Below are positions 39,578 through 47,730 of a stretch of DNA of 64,000 bases, one piece after another. The notes under the pieces are model-generated. The model was not told the DNA's origin and did not search any database. It saw only the letters and a list, made by a program, of their open reading frames with translations. Position numbers and translations under genes: made by a program. Position 1 is the stretch's first letter. Each line of letters opens with the position of its first letter. Where the stretch lies: the NCBI RefSeq assembly GCF_003122385.1, contig NZ_CP029255.1, positions 1,860,001-1,924,000 of the forward strand. The letters run 5' to 3'. Source of the stretch: Flavobacterium crocinum. Lineage in GTDB: Bacteria > Bacteroidota > Bacteroidia > Flavobacteriales > Flavobacteriaceae.

Positions 39578-40321
39578 ATGAATATAAAGCAATATTTAGA
39601 TTCCACTTATTTAAAAACTGCCTCGCAAGCTGGTCTTTCTGAAGCAGAAAATAGGATTGTGGTAAAAAATGCGATTGCCGAAGCCATTCAGGAAGGTTTT
39701 AAATTAATTATGATTCGCCCGGAATATGTTTCTTTAGCCAAAGAAATGATAATAGAAGCTAATTCCGTTTTATTGGTTGGAACTGTAATTGATTTTCCGG
39801 AAGGAAAATCAAGTCTCGAAACTAAGATTAAAGAAGCCAATGACGCAATTGCAAACGGAGCAGATGATTTGGATTTTGTTTGCAATTATGAAGCTTTTAA
39901 AAATGGCTACACAGATTTAGTGAAAAAAGAAATTCTGATAGGAACCCAGATTGGTTTAGCCAATAATAAAACCGTAAAATGGATTATAGAGGTTGCTGCT
40001 TTAACAGATAAAGAGATTATTCAGTTATCTGCTTTAATCAAAAATGTAGTGGTTTCTCATTTCAATGAAGAAGAGTTTGGATCTGTTTTTGTAAAATCGT
40101 CAACTGGTTTTTATAAAACAGAAGACAATATTCCGAATGGAGCGACAGTTCCAACGATAATTATAATGCTTGAAAATGCTTCGCCATTACCGGTAAAAGC
40201 AGCAGGAGGTGTTCGGTCGTTTGAAGAAGCTGCAGAAATGATTCGTCTGGGAGTTAAACGTATAGGAACTTCGGCGGCAAAGGCCATTTCAAATGGAGAA
40301 AATACCCCAAATCAATATTAA
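39578..40321 (+). CDS. deoC: Deoxyribose-phosphate aldolase
   Basis: The enzyme (247 residues from ATG 39578) splits 2-deoxyribose-5-phosphate into glyceraldehyde-3-phosphate and acetaldehyde in deoxynucleoside breakdown. The Schiff-base Lys lies in VFVKSSTGFY, the second active-site Lys in PVKAAGGVRS, and the acidic residue in ADDLDFVCNY. The frame extends upstream to 39548, but that would place the start inside the promoter region; ATG 39578 fits the family. The following gene begins 19 bases later. Confidence 0.94.
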   Translation: MNIKQYLDSTYLKTASQAGLSEAENRIVVKNAIAEAIQEGFKLIMIRPEYVSLAKEMIIEANSVLLVGTVIDFPEGKSSLETKIKEANDAIANGADDLDFVCNYEAFKNGYTDLVKKEILIGTQIGLANNKTVKWIIEVAALTDKEIIQLSALIKNVVVSHFNEEEFGSVFVKSSTGFYKTEDNIPNGATVPTIIIMLENASPLPVKAAGGVRSFEEAAEMIRLGVKRIGTSAAKAISNGENTPNQY

Positions 40322-40340
40322 ACAAATACCAATATTTTAA

Positions 40341-42446
40341 GTGAATAAGTTTTTTTTGTCCCTTGTTTTTATTTTTTCATTTTTCATTGCTTCTTCACAA
40401 GTGCAGTCTGGCTTTACAGCAGAAATATTTCCGATTTTTTCAAATTGTGAAAATTTAGATGGTAAAAAACTGGAAAATTGTTTTTATAAAGAAGTTCAGG
40501 ATTTTGTATTTGCTAACTTTCAGATTCCTGAAAATTTAAAACAAAATAATTATAAAGGACAAGTAAAAGTGCTTTTTGAGGTAAATGCTGATGGGGAATT
40601 TAAAGTAATTTACGTTTCGGCAGCAAATGAAGAATTATCCGAAGAAGCTAAACGTGTATTTGGTAAATTTCCAAAAATAAAACCTTCAACTTATAACGGA
40701 AAGGCAACTTATTCTAAATATACAATTGCTATTGATATTCCTCTTAAAAGTTCGGAACAATTAGCAGCAGAAGCTTTGGCAGCAGCCGAAATTTTAAAAC
40801 CTATCGAAAAACCAATGACAGAATTGGATAGTATTGTGTATAAAAAATACAATAATCCAGAATTTGAAAGTCATTTAAATATTCCGTTTTCACATAGTTA
40901 TTATGCGCAGTTTGATGCGGCAATGAATCAGGTTGGGAGTAATAATCACACCGCCTCTAAGCCTTATACGTATGCTGAGGTTTCGAAATATTATAATTTG
41001 AAAGCCGTTAATCAATCCTTGCAAAAGAATGTTTCATCTTGGCTGGGAAGAAAATGGTGGAACGAAAATATGGTTCAGATTCAGGGAGAAGATTACTGGT
41101 TTTCTTTAAATCCGATTGTGGATTTACAACTTGGAAAAGCTTCAGATCTTGATGCTTCATATACTTACGTAAATACCAGAGCATTGAATTTTAGAGGAGG
41201 TTTAGGAAAACAAATCAATTTTACGACTACATTTTTTGAAAGCCAGGGAAGATTTGCAGGTTATTTTAATGATTATGCCGAATCTATTAAACCTTCCGGA
41301 GGAAATCCGGCCATTATTCCGGGAGTTGGAATTGCGAAAAGATTTAAAACAGATGCTTACGATTTTCCTTTAGCGGATGCTAATATTACTTTTACGCCAA
41401 ACAAGATTTTTGATCTTCAGTTGGGGTATGGACGAAATTTTATTGGAGATGGTTACCGTTCACTTTTGGAAGGAGATGGAGCAAGCCCTTATCCTTACTT
41501 TAAAATCAATACCAATTTCTGGAAAATAAAATATACCAATACCTATATGTGGATGAAAGATGTTCGTCCTGAGGTTACAGAGGAAAGAACATATGCTACC
41601 AAGTTTATGGCTAATCATTATCTAAGCTGGAATGTTTCCAATAGATTAAATCTTGGTTTTTTTGAATCTGTAGTCTGGACAGATTCTAATAACAGAGGCT
41701 TTGATATTAACTTTGTAAATCCAATTATTTTTTATCGTGCAGTAGAATTTGGATCTTCATCTAAAAGTGGAAATGCTCTTTTGGGAATCACAGGCAAATA
41801 CAAATGGAATAACAGTATTAATCTGTATTCTCAATTTCTTATCGATGAATTTTCAGTTTCCGATGTTGGAGCCGGAGATCAAAGTTGGAAAAACAAATTT
41901 GGTTTTCAGTTAGGGGCAAAGTATTTCAATGCATTTAATGTAAAAGATTTATTGGTTCAGGTTGAATTTAATCATGTTCGTCCTTATGTATATTCTCATA
42001 GTGCAGTGATTACCAACTACGGACATAATAACCAAAGTGTTGGGCATCAATGGGGAGGAAACTTTAAGGAGTTAATTTTAATAGGTCGTTATCATAAAGG
42101 ACGTTTGTTTGGAGATGCTAAATTTACAATGGGAACAAGAGGTTTGGATTTTGATACAGCCGAAGATTCTTATAACTACGGAGGGAATATTTATAAAAGT
42201 TATGACGTAAATCGTCCATACGATACCGGTGTCAAAGTAGGGCAGGGAAATAAAACCAATATTTTTATAGCAGACATTCAGGGAGGTTATTTGATTAATC
42301 CAATGACGAACCTGAAATTGTTTGGAAGTCTTATTTATAGAAATTTTGATCCGACTCAGGAAACGGCAACCACTTTTAAACAAAGTACAACCTGGTTCAG
42401 TATCGGATTACGCTCTGATATTTTTAACTGGTATTTCGATTACTAA
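40341..42446 (+). CDS. remB: Probable gliding motility protein RemB (TonB-C-like domain plus capsule-assembly-like barrel)
   Basis: The 701-residue protein begins with GTG and has a signal peptide ending near residue 20 (ASSQ). Residues 60-135 resemble a TonB C-terminal domain (KGQVKVLFEVNADGEFK). The remainder is rich in aromatic beta-strand segments and looks like an outer-membrane barrel of the capsule-assembly Wzi type (LGYGRNFIGDGYRSL), ending in a C-terminal Tyr. Its position four genes after sprA matches what I recall for remB of F. johnsoniae, where it affects surface motility. The symbol is recalled from gene order, not proven by comparison. Its biochemical role is unknown. Confidence 0.65.
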   Translation: MNKFFLSLVFIFSFFIASSQVQSGFTAEIFPIFSNCENLDGKKLENCFYKEVQDFVFANFQIPENLKQNNYKGQVKVLFEVNADGEFKVIYVSAANEELSEEAKRVFGKFPKIKPSTYNGKATYSKYTIAIDIPLKSSEQLAAEALAAAEILKPIEKPMTELDSIVYKKYNNPEFESHLNIPFSHSYYAQFDAAMNQVGSNNHTASKPYTYAEVSKYYNLKAVNQSLQKNVSSWLGRKWWNENMVQIQGEDYWFSLNPIVDLQLGKASDLDASYTYVNTRALNFRGGLGKQINFTTTFFESQGRFAGYFNDYAESIKPSGGNPAIIPGVGIAKRFKTDAYDFPLADANITFTPNKIFDLQLGYGRNFIGDGYRSLLEGDGASPYPYFKINTNFWKIKYTNTYMWMKDVRPEVTEERTYATKFMANHYLSWNVSNRLNLGFFESVVWTDSNNRGFDINFVNPIIFYRAVEFGSSSKSGNALLGITGKYKWNNSINLYSQFLIDEFSVSDVGAGDQSWKNKFGFQLGAKYFNAFNVKDLLVQVEFNHVRPYVYSHSAVITNYGHNNQSVGHQWGGNFKELILIGRYHKGRLFGDAKFTMGTRGLDFDTAEDSYNYGGNIYKSYDVNRPYDTGVKVGQGNKTNIFIADIQGGYLINPMTNLKLFGSLIYRNFDPTQETATTFKQSTTWFSIGLRSDIFNWYFDY

Positions 42447-42560
42447 TTTTTAATAAGATTTTTCGAAATAATAGTGTTAAAGATTTGTGAGTTCTTATTT
42501 TGTGCAGGTTTTATTGAAAAAAATCTATTTTTATAGGTTTATATTCTACAATCTAATTTG

Positions 42561-42568
42561 TACATTTG
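42561..42568 (+). promoter_or_regulatory. -7 promoter box before ctaB
   Basis: TACATTTG matches TAnnTTTG. It lies inside the longest open frame, which argues that translation begins downstream, at 42604. Confidence 0.5.
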
Positions 42569-42603
42569 CACCACTCAAAAAAAATACACAAACAACAACG
42601 GTA

Positions 42604-43506
42604 TTGAACGCTGCAAAAAATACATTATCAATCAAATCAATATTTCTGGATTTCAAAGAGATTACTAAAGCCGGTTTGGCTATTAGTGTTTTGTTTTCTT
42701 CTATCGCGGGATATTTATTAGGAGTTGATTCTGAACATCCTTTTAAATGGAGTGTTTTAGTAATTTTATCTATTGGTGGTTATTGCATGGTTGGGGCTTC
42801 AAATGCTTTTAATCAGGTAATTGAAAAAGATATCGATTCTTTAATGGATCGTACTAAAAATCGCCCGGTTCCTTCAGGGCGAATGTCTCCAAAAGTGGCG
42901 CTACTAGTAGCAAGTTTACTTACAATTCTGGGTATTGCGCTTCTTTATACTATAAATGCAAAGTCAGCAATGTTTGCTGCAATTTCTATATTTCTTTATA
43001 CAAGTGTATATACACCATTAAAAACAGTTACTTCATTATCTGTTTTTGTTGGCGCTTTTCCGGGAGCAATTCCATTCATGTTAGGCTGGGTGGCAGCGAC
43101 AGGAGAATTTGGAATTGAAGCGGGGACTTTGTTTTTAATTCAGTTTTTCTGGCAGTTTCCTCATTTCTGGTCTATCGGATGGTTTTTGTATGAAGATTAT
43201 GAGAAAGCAGGAATTTTTATGCTTCCAACAGGAAAGAAAGACAATGGAACTGCATTGCAGATTATTTTGTATACAATTTGGCTTATAATAGCATCATTAT
43301 TACCGGTTTTAGGTTTTACAGGACAATTATTTATTTCTCCAATTACAGCAGTTTTAGTGTTTCTATTGGGAATTTGGATGCTTTTTTATGCAGTTAAACT
43401 TTATAATTTAAGAACTGCAAAAGCGGCGAGGACATTAATGTTAGTAAGTGTATCTTACATTTCGCTGTTGCAAATTGTATTTATAGTAGATAAATTTTTA
43501 AGATAG
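42604..43506 (+). CDS. ctaB: Protoheme IX farnesyltransferase (heme O synthase)
   Basis: This polytopic UbiA-family prenyltransferase adds a farnesyl group to heme B, giving heme O, the precursor of heme A for the oxidase. The Asp-rich motif NQVIEKDIDSLMDRTKNRP and about nine membrane segments are typical. The frame is open upstream to GTG 42487, but the promoter box at 42561 and the poor quality of the extra residues favour TTG 42604 (about 300 residues, starting NAAKNTLS after the initiator). It is followed 2 bases later by an oxidase subunit III gene, starting the second respiratory block. Confidence 0.93.
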   Translation: MNAAKNTLSIKSIFLDFKEITKAGLAISVLFSSIAGYLLGVDSEHPFKWSVLVILSIGGYCMVGASNAFNQVIEKDIDSLMDRTKNRPVPSGRMSPKVALLVASLLTILGIALLYTINAKSAMFAAISIFLYTSVYTPLKTVTSLSVFVGAFPGAIPFMLGWVAATGEFGIEAGTLFLIQFFWQFPHFWSIGWFLYEDYEKAGIFMLPTGKKDNGTALQIILYTIWLIIASLLPVLGFTGQLFISPITAVLVFLLGIWMLFYAVKLYNLRTAKAARTLMLVSVSYISLLQIVFIVDKFLR

Positions 43507-43508
43507 TT

Positions 43509-44096
43509 ATGGAAATGACAATGAAAATAAGCGAAGAACAAGTAAGAAAGTCTAAATCAGCAAAATTGATTCTGCTTTTTGCAATGGTAAGTATGACCAT
43601 GATGTTTGCAGGATTAACAAGTGCATTTGTGGTAAGCAAATCCAGAGCAGACTGGTTGAAAAATTTTGAACTTCCTTCTGCGTTTTACTGGAGTACAGCA
43701 GTGATTATTGCTTGTAGTGTTACTTTTTATCTGGCAAAAAAAGCCATCCAGAAAGATAGCAGAAGCGCAGTTACAGGTCTACTTTTAGGAACTTTGGCTT
43801 TGGGAATTTTATTTATAGTGTTACAATTTCAGGGGTTTGGACAAATCGTTGAACAGGGGTATTATTTTACTGGAGAAGGTAGTTCAATTACTACAACTTT
43901 CCTTTATGTAGTAACGGTAACACACTTATTACACCTTGCAGGCGGATTAATTTCACTTTTAATTATAATTTATAATCATTTTAAACAAAAATACAATTCG
44001 ACTCAAACTCTTGGTATAGAACTAGGTGCGATGTATTGGCACTTTTTGGATTTATTGTGGGTGTATTTATTTTTATTTTTATATTTCTTTAAATAA
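43509..44096 (+). CDS. Cytochrome c oxidase subunit III, short form
   Basis: The 195-residue protein has five hydrophobic segments and the subunit III signatures THLLHLAGG and ELGAMYWHFLDLLWVYLF. Subunit III stabilises the catalytic core and the proton-uptake side of heme-copper oxidases. In-frame ATGs at 43515 and 43521 are possible starts. It lies between ctaB and a second, longer subunit III gene. Which of the two partners the A-type core at 7538 cannot be told from the sequence. Confidence 0.9.
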   Translation: MEMTMKISEEQVRKSKSAKLILLFAMVSMTMMFAGLTSAFVVSKSRADWLKNFELPSAFYWSTAVIIACSVTFYLAKKAIQKDSRSAVTGLLLGTLALGILFIVLQFQGFGQIVEQGYYFTGEGSSITTTFLYVVTVTHLLHLAGGLISLLIIIYNHFKQKYNSTQTLGIELGAMYWHFLDLLWVYLFLFLYFFK

Positions 44097-44106
44097 GAAA
44101 AAAACG

Positions 44107-44114
44107 TAAATTTG
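44107..44114 (+). promoter_or_regulatory. -7 promoter box before the long subunit III gene
   Basis: TAAATTTG matches TAnnTTTG, 24 bases upstream of the ATG at 44139, suggesting an internal promoter in the block. Confidence 0.45.
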
Positions 44115-44138
44115 GGAACTTTTTAACGAATATCTTTT

Positions 44139-45125
44139 ATGGGAGCGACAGTTACTACTGCAAACAACGACGAAAAAACTTGGGGAGGCGGTCATGAGAT
44201 CCAGCCACTAGGATCAAGTTATGGTAAAATGATGATGTGGTTTTTTATCGTATCAGATGCCTTAACATTCTCTGGATTTCTGGGAGCTTATGGTTTTTCT
44301 AGATTTAAATTTATCGAAACTTGGCCTTTGGCTGATGAAGTGTTTACTCACTTTCCATTTATGCATGGTGTTGCGGCTCCAATGTATTATGTAGCATTAA
44401 TGACTTTTATTTTGATCTTTTCTTCTGTAACAATGGTTTTGGCTGTTGATGCAGGTCACCAATTGAAAAAGACAAAAGTTGCAATTTATATGTTCTTAAC
44501 TATTATTGGAGGTCTTATTTTCGTTGGTTCTCAGGCTTGGGAATGGAAAAACTTCATTAAAGGTGAATATGGAGCAGTTGAAACAGTTGGAGGAAGTTTA
44601 CTTCAATTTGTGGATAAAGATGGTAAAAGAGTAGCTCTAGCTGATTTTGCTGTTAAATTGCCAGAACAAAGAGAAGCTTTAACAAGAAGCCACTCAACTT
44701 GGTTTATGGAAGATGCAGAATCACAACCAAGCTTTACAGTAGCTGAAGTTCAGGCTGGATTTAAAGCACATCCTGAAATTTTAATTAGAACAGAAAAACT
44801 TACTGATAAAAAGAAAAAAACAGTTTTATCAAGAGAAGAATCTGAAAAACATTTAGCAAGTGCTAAATACGTAGTAGAAGGAGCTAACTTGATCAGAAAC
44901 GAATATGGTAATAAATTATTCGCTGATTTCTTCTTTTTCATTACAGGTTTCCACGGATTCCACGTATTCTCTGGAGTTATCATCAATATCATCATTTTCT
45001 TTAATGTATTATTAGGTACTTACGAGAAAAGAAGAAGCTACGAAATGGTTGAAAAAGTTGGTTTATACTGGCACTTCGTAGATTTAGTTTGGGTATTTGT
45101 ATTTACAGTATTCTACCTAGTTTAA
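44139..45125 (+). CDS. Cytochrome c oxidase subunit III, long form with soluble insert
   Basis: This 328-residue subunit III has the usual family motifs (FSGFLGAYGFSRF, FFFITGFHGFHVFSG, VGLYWHFVDLVWVFVF). Between its third and fourth membrane segments it carries a hydrophilic insert of about 110 residues (roughly 140-255), rich in charged residues. Such an insert would project from the membrane and could contact another complex; this is inference. It is followed 20 bases later by a subunit IV gene. Confidence 0.92.
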   Translation: MGATVTTANNDEKTWGGGHEIQPLGSSYGKMMMWFFIVSDALTFSGFLGAYGFSRFKFIETWPLADEVFTHFPFMHGVAAPMYYVALMTFILIFSSVTMVLAVDAGHQLKKTKVAIYMFLTIIGGLIFVGSQAWEWKNFIKGEYGAVETVGGSLLQFVDKDGKRVALADFAVKLPEQREALTRSHSTWFMEDAESQPSFTVAEVQAGFKAHPEILIRTEKLTDKKKKTVLSREESEKHLASAKYVVEGANLIRNEYGNKLFADFFFFITGFHGFHVFSGVIINIIIFFNVLLGTYEKRRSYEMVEKVGLYWHFVDLVWVFVFTVFYLV

Positions 45126-45145
45126 TCTTTTAGAATTTAATTATT

Positions 45146-45496
45146 ATGTCACACGAGCACGTATCAAATACAAAAAGAATCTGGTTTGTTTTCGGATTAC
45201 TTTCAGTAGTAACTACAGTAGAAGTTATTTTAGGTATCTACAAACCTGCATCATTAGAATTCACGCATTTTATCGGTTTGAATTTGTTAAACTGGATTTT
45301 CTATATCCTTACCATTTTCAAAGCATATTATATTGTATGGGCATTTATGCACATGGAAGGTGAAAAAAGCAGCCTTAGATGGTCTGTAGTTTCTCCTGTT
45401 ATCTTCCTGGTTTTATATTTATTGTTTATTCTGTTAACAGAAGGACATTATATTTATGGGGTTTTTAAAGATTCTACTATTAAATGGAATTTTTAA
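45146..45496 (+). CDS. Cytochrome c oxidase subunit IV family protein
   Basis: The 116-residue protein has three hydrophobic segments and the family pattern ILTIFKAYYIVWAFMHMEGE. It is a small accessory subunit of the heme-copper oxidase (CtaF/CyoD-like). It is the last gene before a terminator, in the order ctaB, subunit III, subunit III, subunit IV. Confidence 0.88.
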   Translation: MSHEHVSNTKRIWFVFGLLSVVTTVEVILGIYKPASLEFTHFIGLNLLNWIFYILTIFKAYYIVWAFMHMEGEKSSLRWSVVSPVIFLVLYLLFILLTEGHYIYGVFKDSTIKWNF

Positions 45497-45513
45497 CATG
45501 ATATTAATTCGAA

Positions 45514-45546
45514 AAGAAGCTCCGATTTACGGAGCTTTTTTTATTT
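45514..45546 (+). terminator. Terminator after the subunit IV gene
   Basis: AAGCTCCG (45517-45524) and CGGAGCTT (45530-45537) form a perfect 8-bp stem with a T run after it. Confidence 0.9.
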
Positions 45547-45549
45547 TTG
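45542..45549 (+). promoter_or_regulatory. -7 promoter box overlapping the terminator
   Basis: TATTTTTG matches TAnnTTTG, 25 bases before the ATG at 45575. Because it lies in the terminator T run, the match could be chance. Confidence 0.35.
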
Positions 45550-45574
45550 TACCTCAATAATTTCCGTTAATACA

Positions 45575-46216
45575 ATGAAAAAAAATATAGTTCTATTTGT
45601 ACTTTTTGTTTTGCCAATTGTAGCTTATTTGTTTTTTGCTTCTGGTGTAAATAGTTTTACAACACTTCCTGTAATAACACCAAAAGTGGCTGATTTTGGC
45701 AACTGGAAATCATTAAACGGAAAAAAAGTTTCTCTCGATAAAAAAATAACTGTTCTTGGTTTTTCGGGTTCAAATATTTTAGAGAATAGAGGGAATTATT
45801 TCAACTTAAATGAAAAAATCTACAAACGATACAATGGTTTTGAAGATCTTCAGTTTGTAATTTTGTGCCCGCTTGGGACCGAAAAAGAAGCACAGAAAAT
45901 TGTTGATGCTTTATCTCCTTTTACAGATGTTAAAAACTGGAATTTTGTTTTTGCATCAAATGAAGAAATTCAGCAGTTTTATGATCAGCTTCATTTAAAA
46001 GGAAAACTAAATCAAAATCTGGGAACTTCTAATGTTTATATTGTAGATAAAGAACGTAATCTTAGAGGAAGAAAAGATCAGAAAGAATATAAAGATGGAT
46101 ACGACACTTTTCATCCTTCAGAATTAAGTAATGAAATGCTGGATGATTTCAAAATCATTTTATACGAATACCGCGCCGCTTTAAAGAAAAATCATAACGC
46201 TACAAAGCAACTTTAA
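45575..46216 (+). CDS. Membrane-anchored thioredoxin-fold, SCO-like protein lacking the Cys pair
   Basis: The 213-residue protein has one N-terminal membrane helix (about 4-22) followed by a soluble domain with SCO/thioredoxin-like layout: KITVLGFSGSN, a central LQFVILCPLG strand, and a C-terminal NVYIVDKERNLRGRKDQ strand. At the place where SCO proteins have CPxxC it reads GFSGSNILENRGN, with no cysteines, so it probably does not bind copper in the usual way. It lies 12 bases before a canonical SCO gene, suggesting a divergent duplicate that may act as a scaffold or partner. This is inferred from position and fold pattern. Confidence 0.65.
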   Translation: MKKNIVLFVLFVLPIVAYLFFASGVNSFTTLPVITPKVADFGNWKSLNGKKVSLDKKITVLGFSGSNILENRGNYFNLNEKIYKRYNGFEDLQFVILCPLGTEKEAQKIVDALSPFTDVKNWNFVFASNEEIQQFYDQLHLKGKLNQNLGTSNVYIVDKERNLRGRKDQKEYKDGYDTFHPSELSNEMLDDFKIILYEYRAALKKNHNATKQL

Positions 46217-46228
46217 TACTCATTTATA

Positions 46229-46915
46229 ATGTTTAAAAATAAATCATACATAGGAATCTCCTTTATCATTTTGATTTTTGGGATTTATGCTATTCCTAAA
46301 ATCGTAGAACGTGTTAAAAACGGAGATGTTGTAAAAGGAAACCGTCTGGATAATGTTGAAGCAAAATCTTCAAAAGAAGCAAAACTTCTAACCATTGGCC
46401 CGGCTCCAAAATTCGAATTGACCAATCAGGATAATGTAAAAGTTTCTAATGAAACTTATAAAGGAAAAGTTTATGTTTTAGAATTCTTTTTTACAACTTG
46501 CCCTTCAATTTGTCCAAAGATGAATATGAGTATGCTGGAGATTGAAAAGACTTTTTTCGGTAATCCTAATTTTGGAATCGTTTCAATTACAATAGATCCC
46601 AATCATGATACGCCGCAGGTTCTAAAAGATCATGCTAAGCTGTTAGGAGTAAAATCTTCAAACTGGAATTTCCTGACAGGAGATAAAAACGTGATTATGG
46701 ATTTATCAAACAAAGGTTTTAATCTGTATGCAGGCGAAAATGATAAAGTGAGCGGTGGTTTTGAGCATTCCGGTTTGTTTGCCTTAATTGATAAAGACGG
46801 GAACATTCGTTGCAGAAAAGACGAATTCGGGAATCCTAATATTTATTACGATGGTTTAGATAAAAAAGGAGTTCGCGATATTCAGCAAGACATTAAAATT
46901 TTATTAGAAGAATAA
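46229..46915 (+). CDS. SCO1/SenC family copper chaperone for cytochrome c oxidase
   Basis: The 228-residue protein has an N-terminal membrane anchor and a thioredoxin-like domain with the copper ligands Cys91 and Cys95 (FFFTTCPSICPKM) and His180 (GFEHSGLF). SCO proteins deliver copper to, or reduce, the CuA site of subunit II. The target here would be the CoxB encoded at 6317. The following gene starts 2 bases after the stop. Confidence 0.93.
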   Translation: MFKNKSYIGISFIILIFGIYAIPKIVERVKNGDVVKGNRLDNVEAKSSKEAKLLTIGPAPKFELTNQDNVKVSNETYKGKVYVLEFFFTTCPSICPKMNMSMLEIEKTFFGNPNFGIVSITIDPNHDTPQVLKDHAKLLGVKSSNWNFLTGDKNVIMDLSNKGFNLYAGENDKVSGGFEHSGLFALIDKDGNIRCRKDEFGNPNIYYDGLDKKGVRDIQQDIKILLEE

Positions 46916-46917
46916 AA

Positions 46918-47460
46918 ATGGAAGATAATACTTTAGAGAAAAAATACAGTAAATTCATTATTGCCGTTTCAATTATAATTCCCGTTGTAGTTGCAATTTT
47001 GTTTGGGGTTAAATTAAAAGATTTTGGTTTTAATGTGGAGCCTTTATCGTTTTTGCCTCCAATTTATGCAACAACAAATGGTATTACTGCTGTGGTGTTG
47101 GTTTGGGCTGTTTTGGCGATTAAAAAAGGAAACCAAAAATTACACGAAAGATTAATGACTTTTGCTATTGCATTATCAGTTGCATTTTTGGTTATGTATG
47201 TAGCGTATCATATGACTTCAGATTCGACAAAATATGGAGGAGAGGGAGTATTGCGTTATGTGTATTTCTTTATTCTTGTAACACATATTTTATTGTCAAT
47301 TGCAATTATTCCACTTGTTTTAATAACTTATGTTAGAGCGTTGGCTCAACGCTTTGACAGACACAGAAAAATAGCTAAAATCACTTTTCCTCTTTGGTTG
47401 TATGTTGCTGTAACAGGGGTAGTGGTTTACTTAATGATTTCACCATATTATGTACACTAA
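46918..47460 (+). CDS. DUF420 domain membrane protein (CtaM-like)
   Basis: The 180-residue protein has five hydrophobic segments and a conserved His pattern (KLHERLMTF, YVAYHMTSD, VTHILLSIAIIPLV). DUF420 proteins are linked to maturation of aa3-type oxidases in some bacteria. Its position after SCO fits oxidase assembly. Its end overlaps the next gene by 11 bases. Confidence 0.85.
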   Translation: MEDNTLEKKYSKFIIAVSIIIPVVVAILFGVKLKDFGFNVEPLSFLPPIYATTNGITAVVLVWAVLAIKKGNQKLHERLMTFAIALSVAFLVMYVAYHMTSDSTKYGGEGVLRYVYFFILVTHILLSIAIIPLVLITYVRALAQRFDRHRKIAKITFPLWLYVAVTGVVVYLMISPYYVH

Positions 47461-47707
47461 TAGTAAAATACAAAAATCAAATTCCAATTTCCAAAATCTT
47501 ATTATTCTAATTTGTGTTTTTTTAATTGGAATTTCAGCCAATGCACAATGTGCTATGTGCCGAGCGGCTTTATCTGGAGATTCTAATGTTAAAAAGGCAG
47601 AAGCGGTAAATGACGGAATTGTTTATTTAATGGTTATTCCGTATTTGCTCGTAGTAATAATAGGATATTTGATTTATCGAATGTATCAAAAGAAAAAAGC
47701 AGTGTAA
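47450..47707 (+). CDS. Small membrane protein with CxxC motif
   Basis: The 85-residue product has an N-terminal hydrophobic signal-like segment ending in SANAQ, then Cys34-Ala-Met-Cys37, and one C-terminal membrane helix (about 60-78) with a Lys-rich end. The family is not one I can name. Because it overlaps a DUF420 gene and follows SCO, the CxxC pair may take part in copper or disulfide handling for the oxidase (inference). Its stop codon lies in the first arm of the following terminator. Confidence 0.7.
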   Translation: MYTNSKIQKSNSNFQNLIILICVFLIGISANAQCAMCRAALSGDSNVKKAEAVNDGIVYLMVIPYLLVVIIGYLIYRMYQKKKAV

Positions 47708-47728
47708 TTTTTTTACACTGTTTTTTTT
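47700..47728. terminator. Bidirectional terminator between convergent genes
   Basis: CAGTGTAA (47700-47707) and TTACACTG (47713-47720) form a perfect stem, with T residues after it and A residues before it. It can serve both the oxidase-assembly operon and the minus-strand ligase gene. Confidence 0.85.
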
Positions 47729-47730
47729 GT

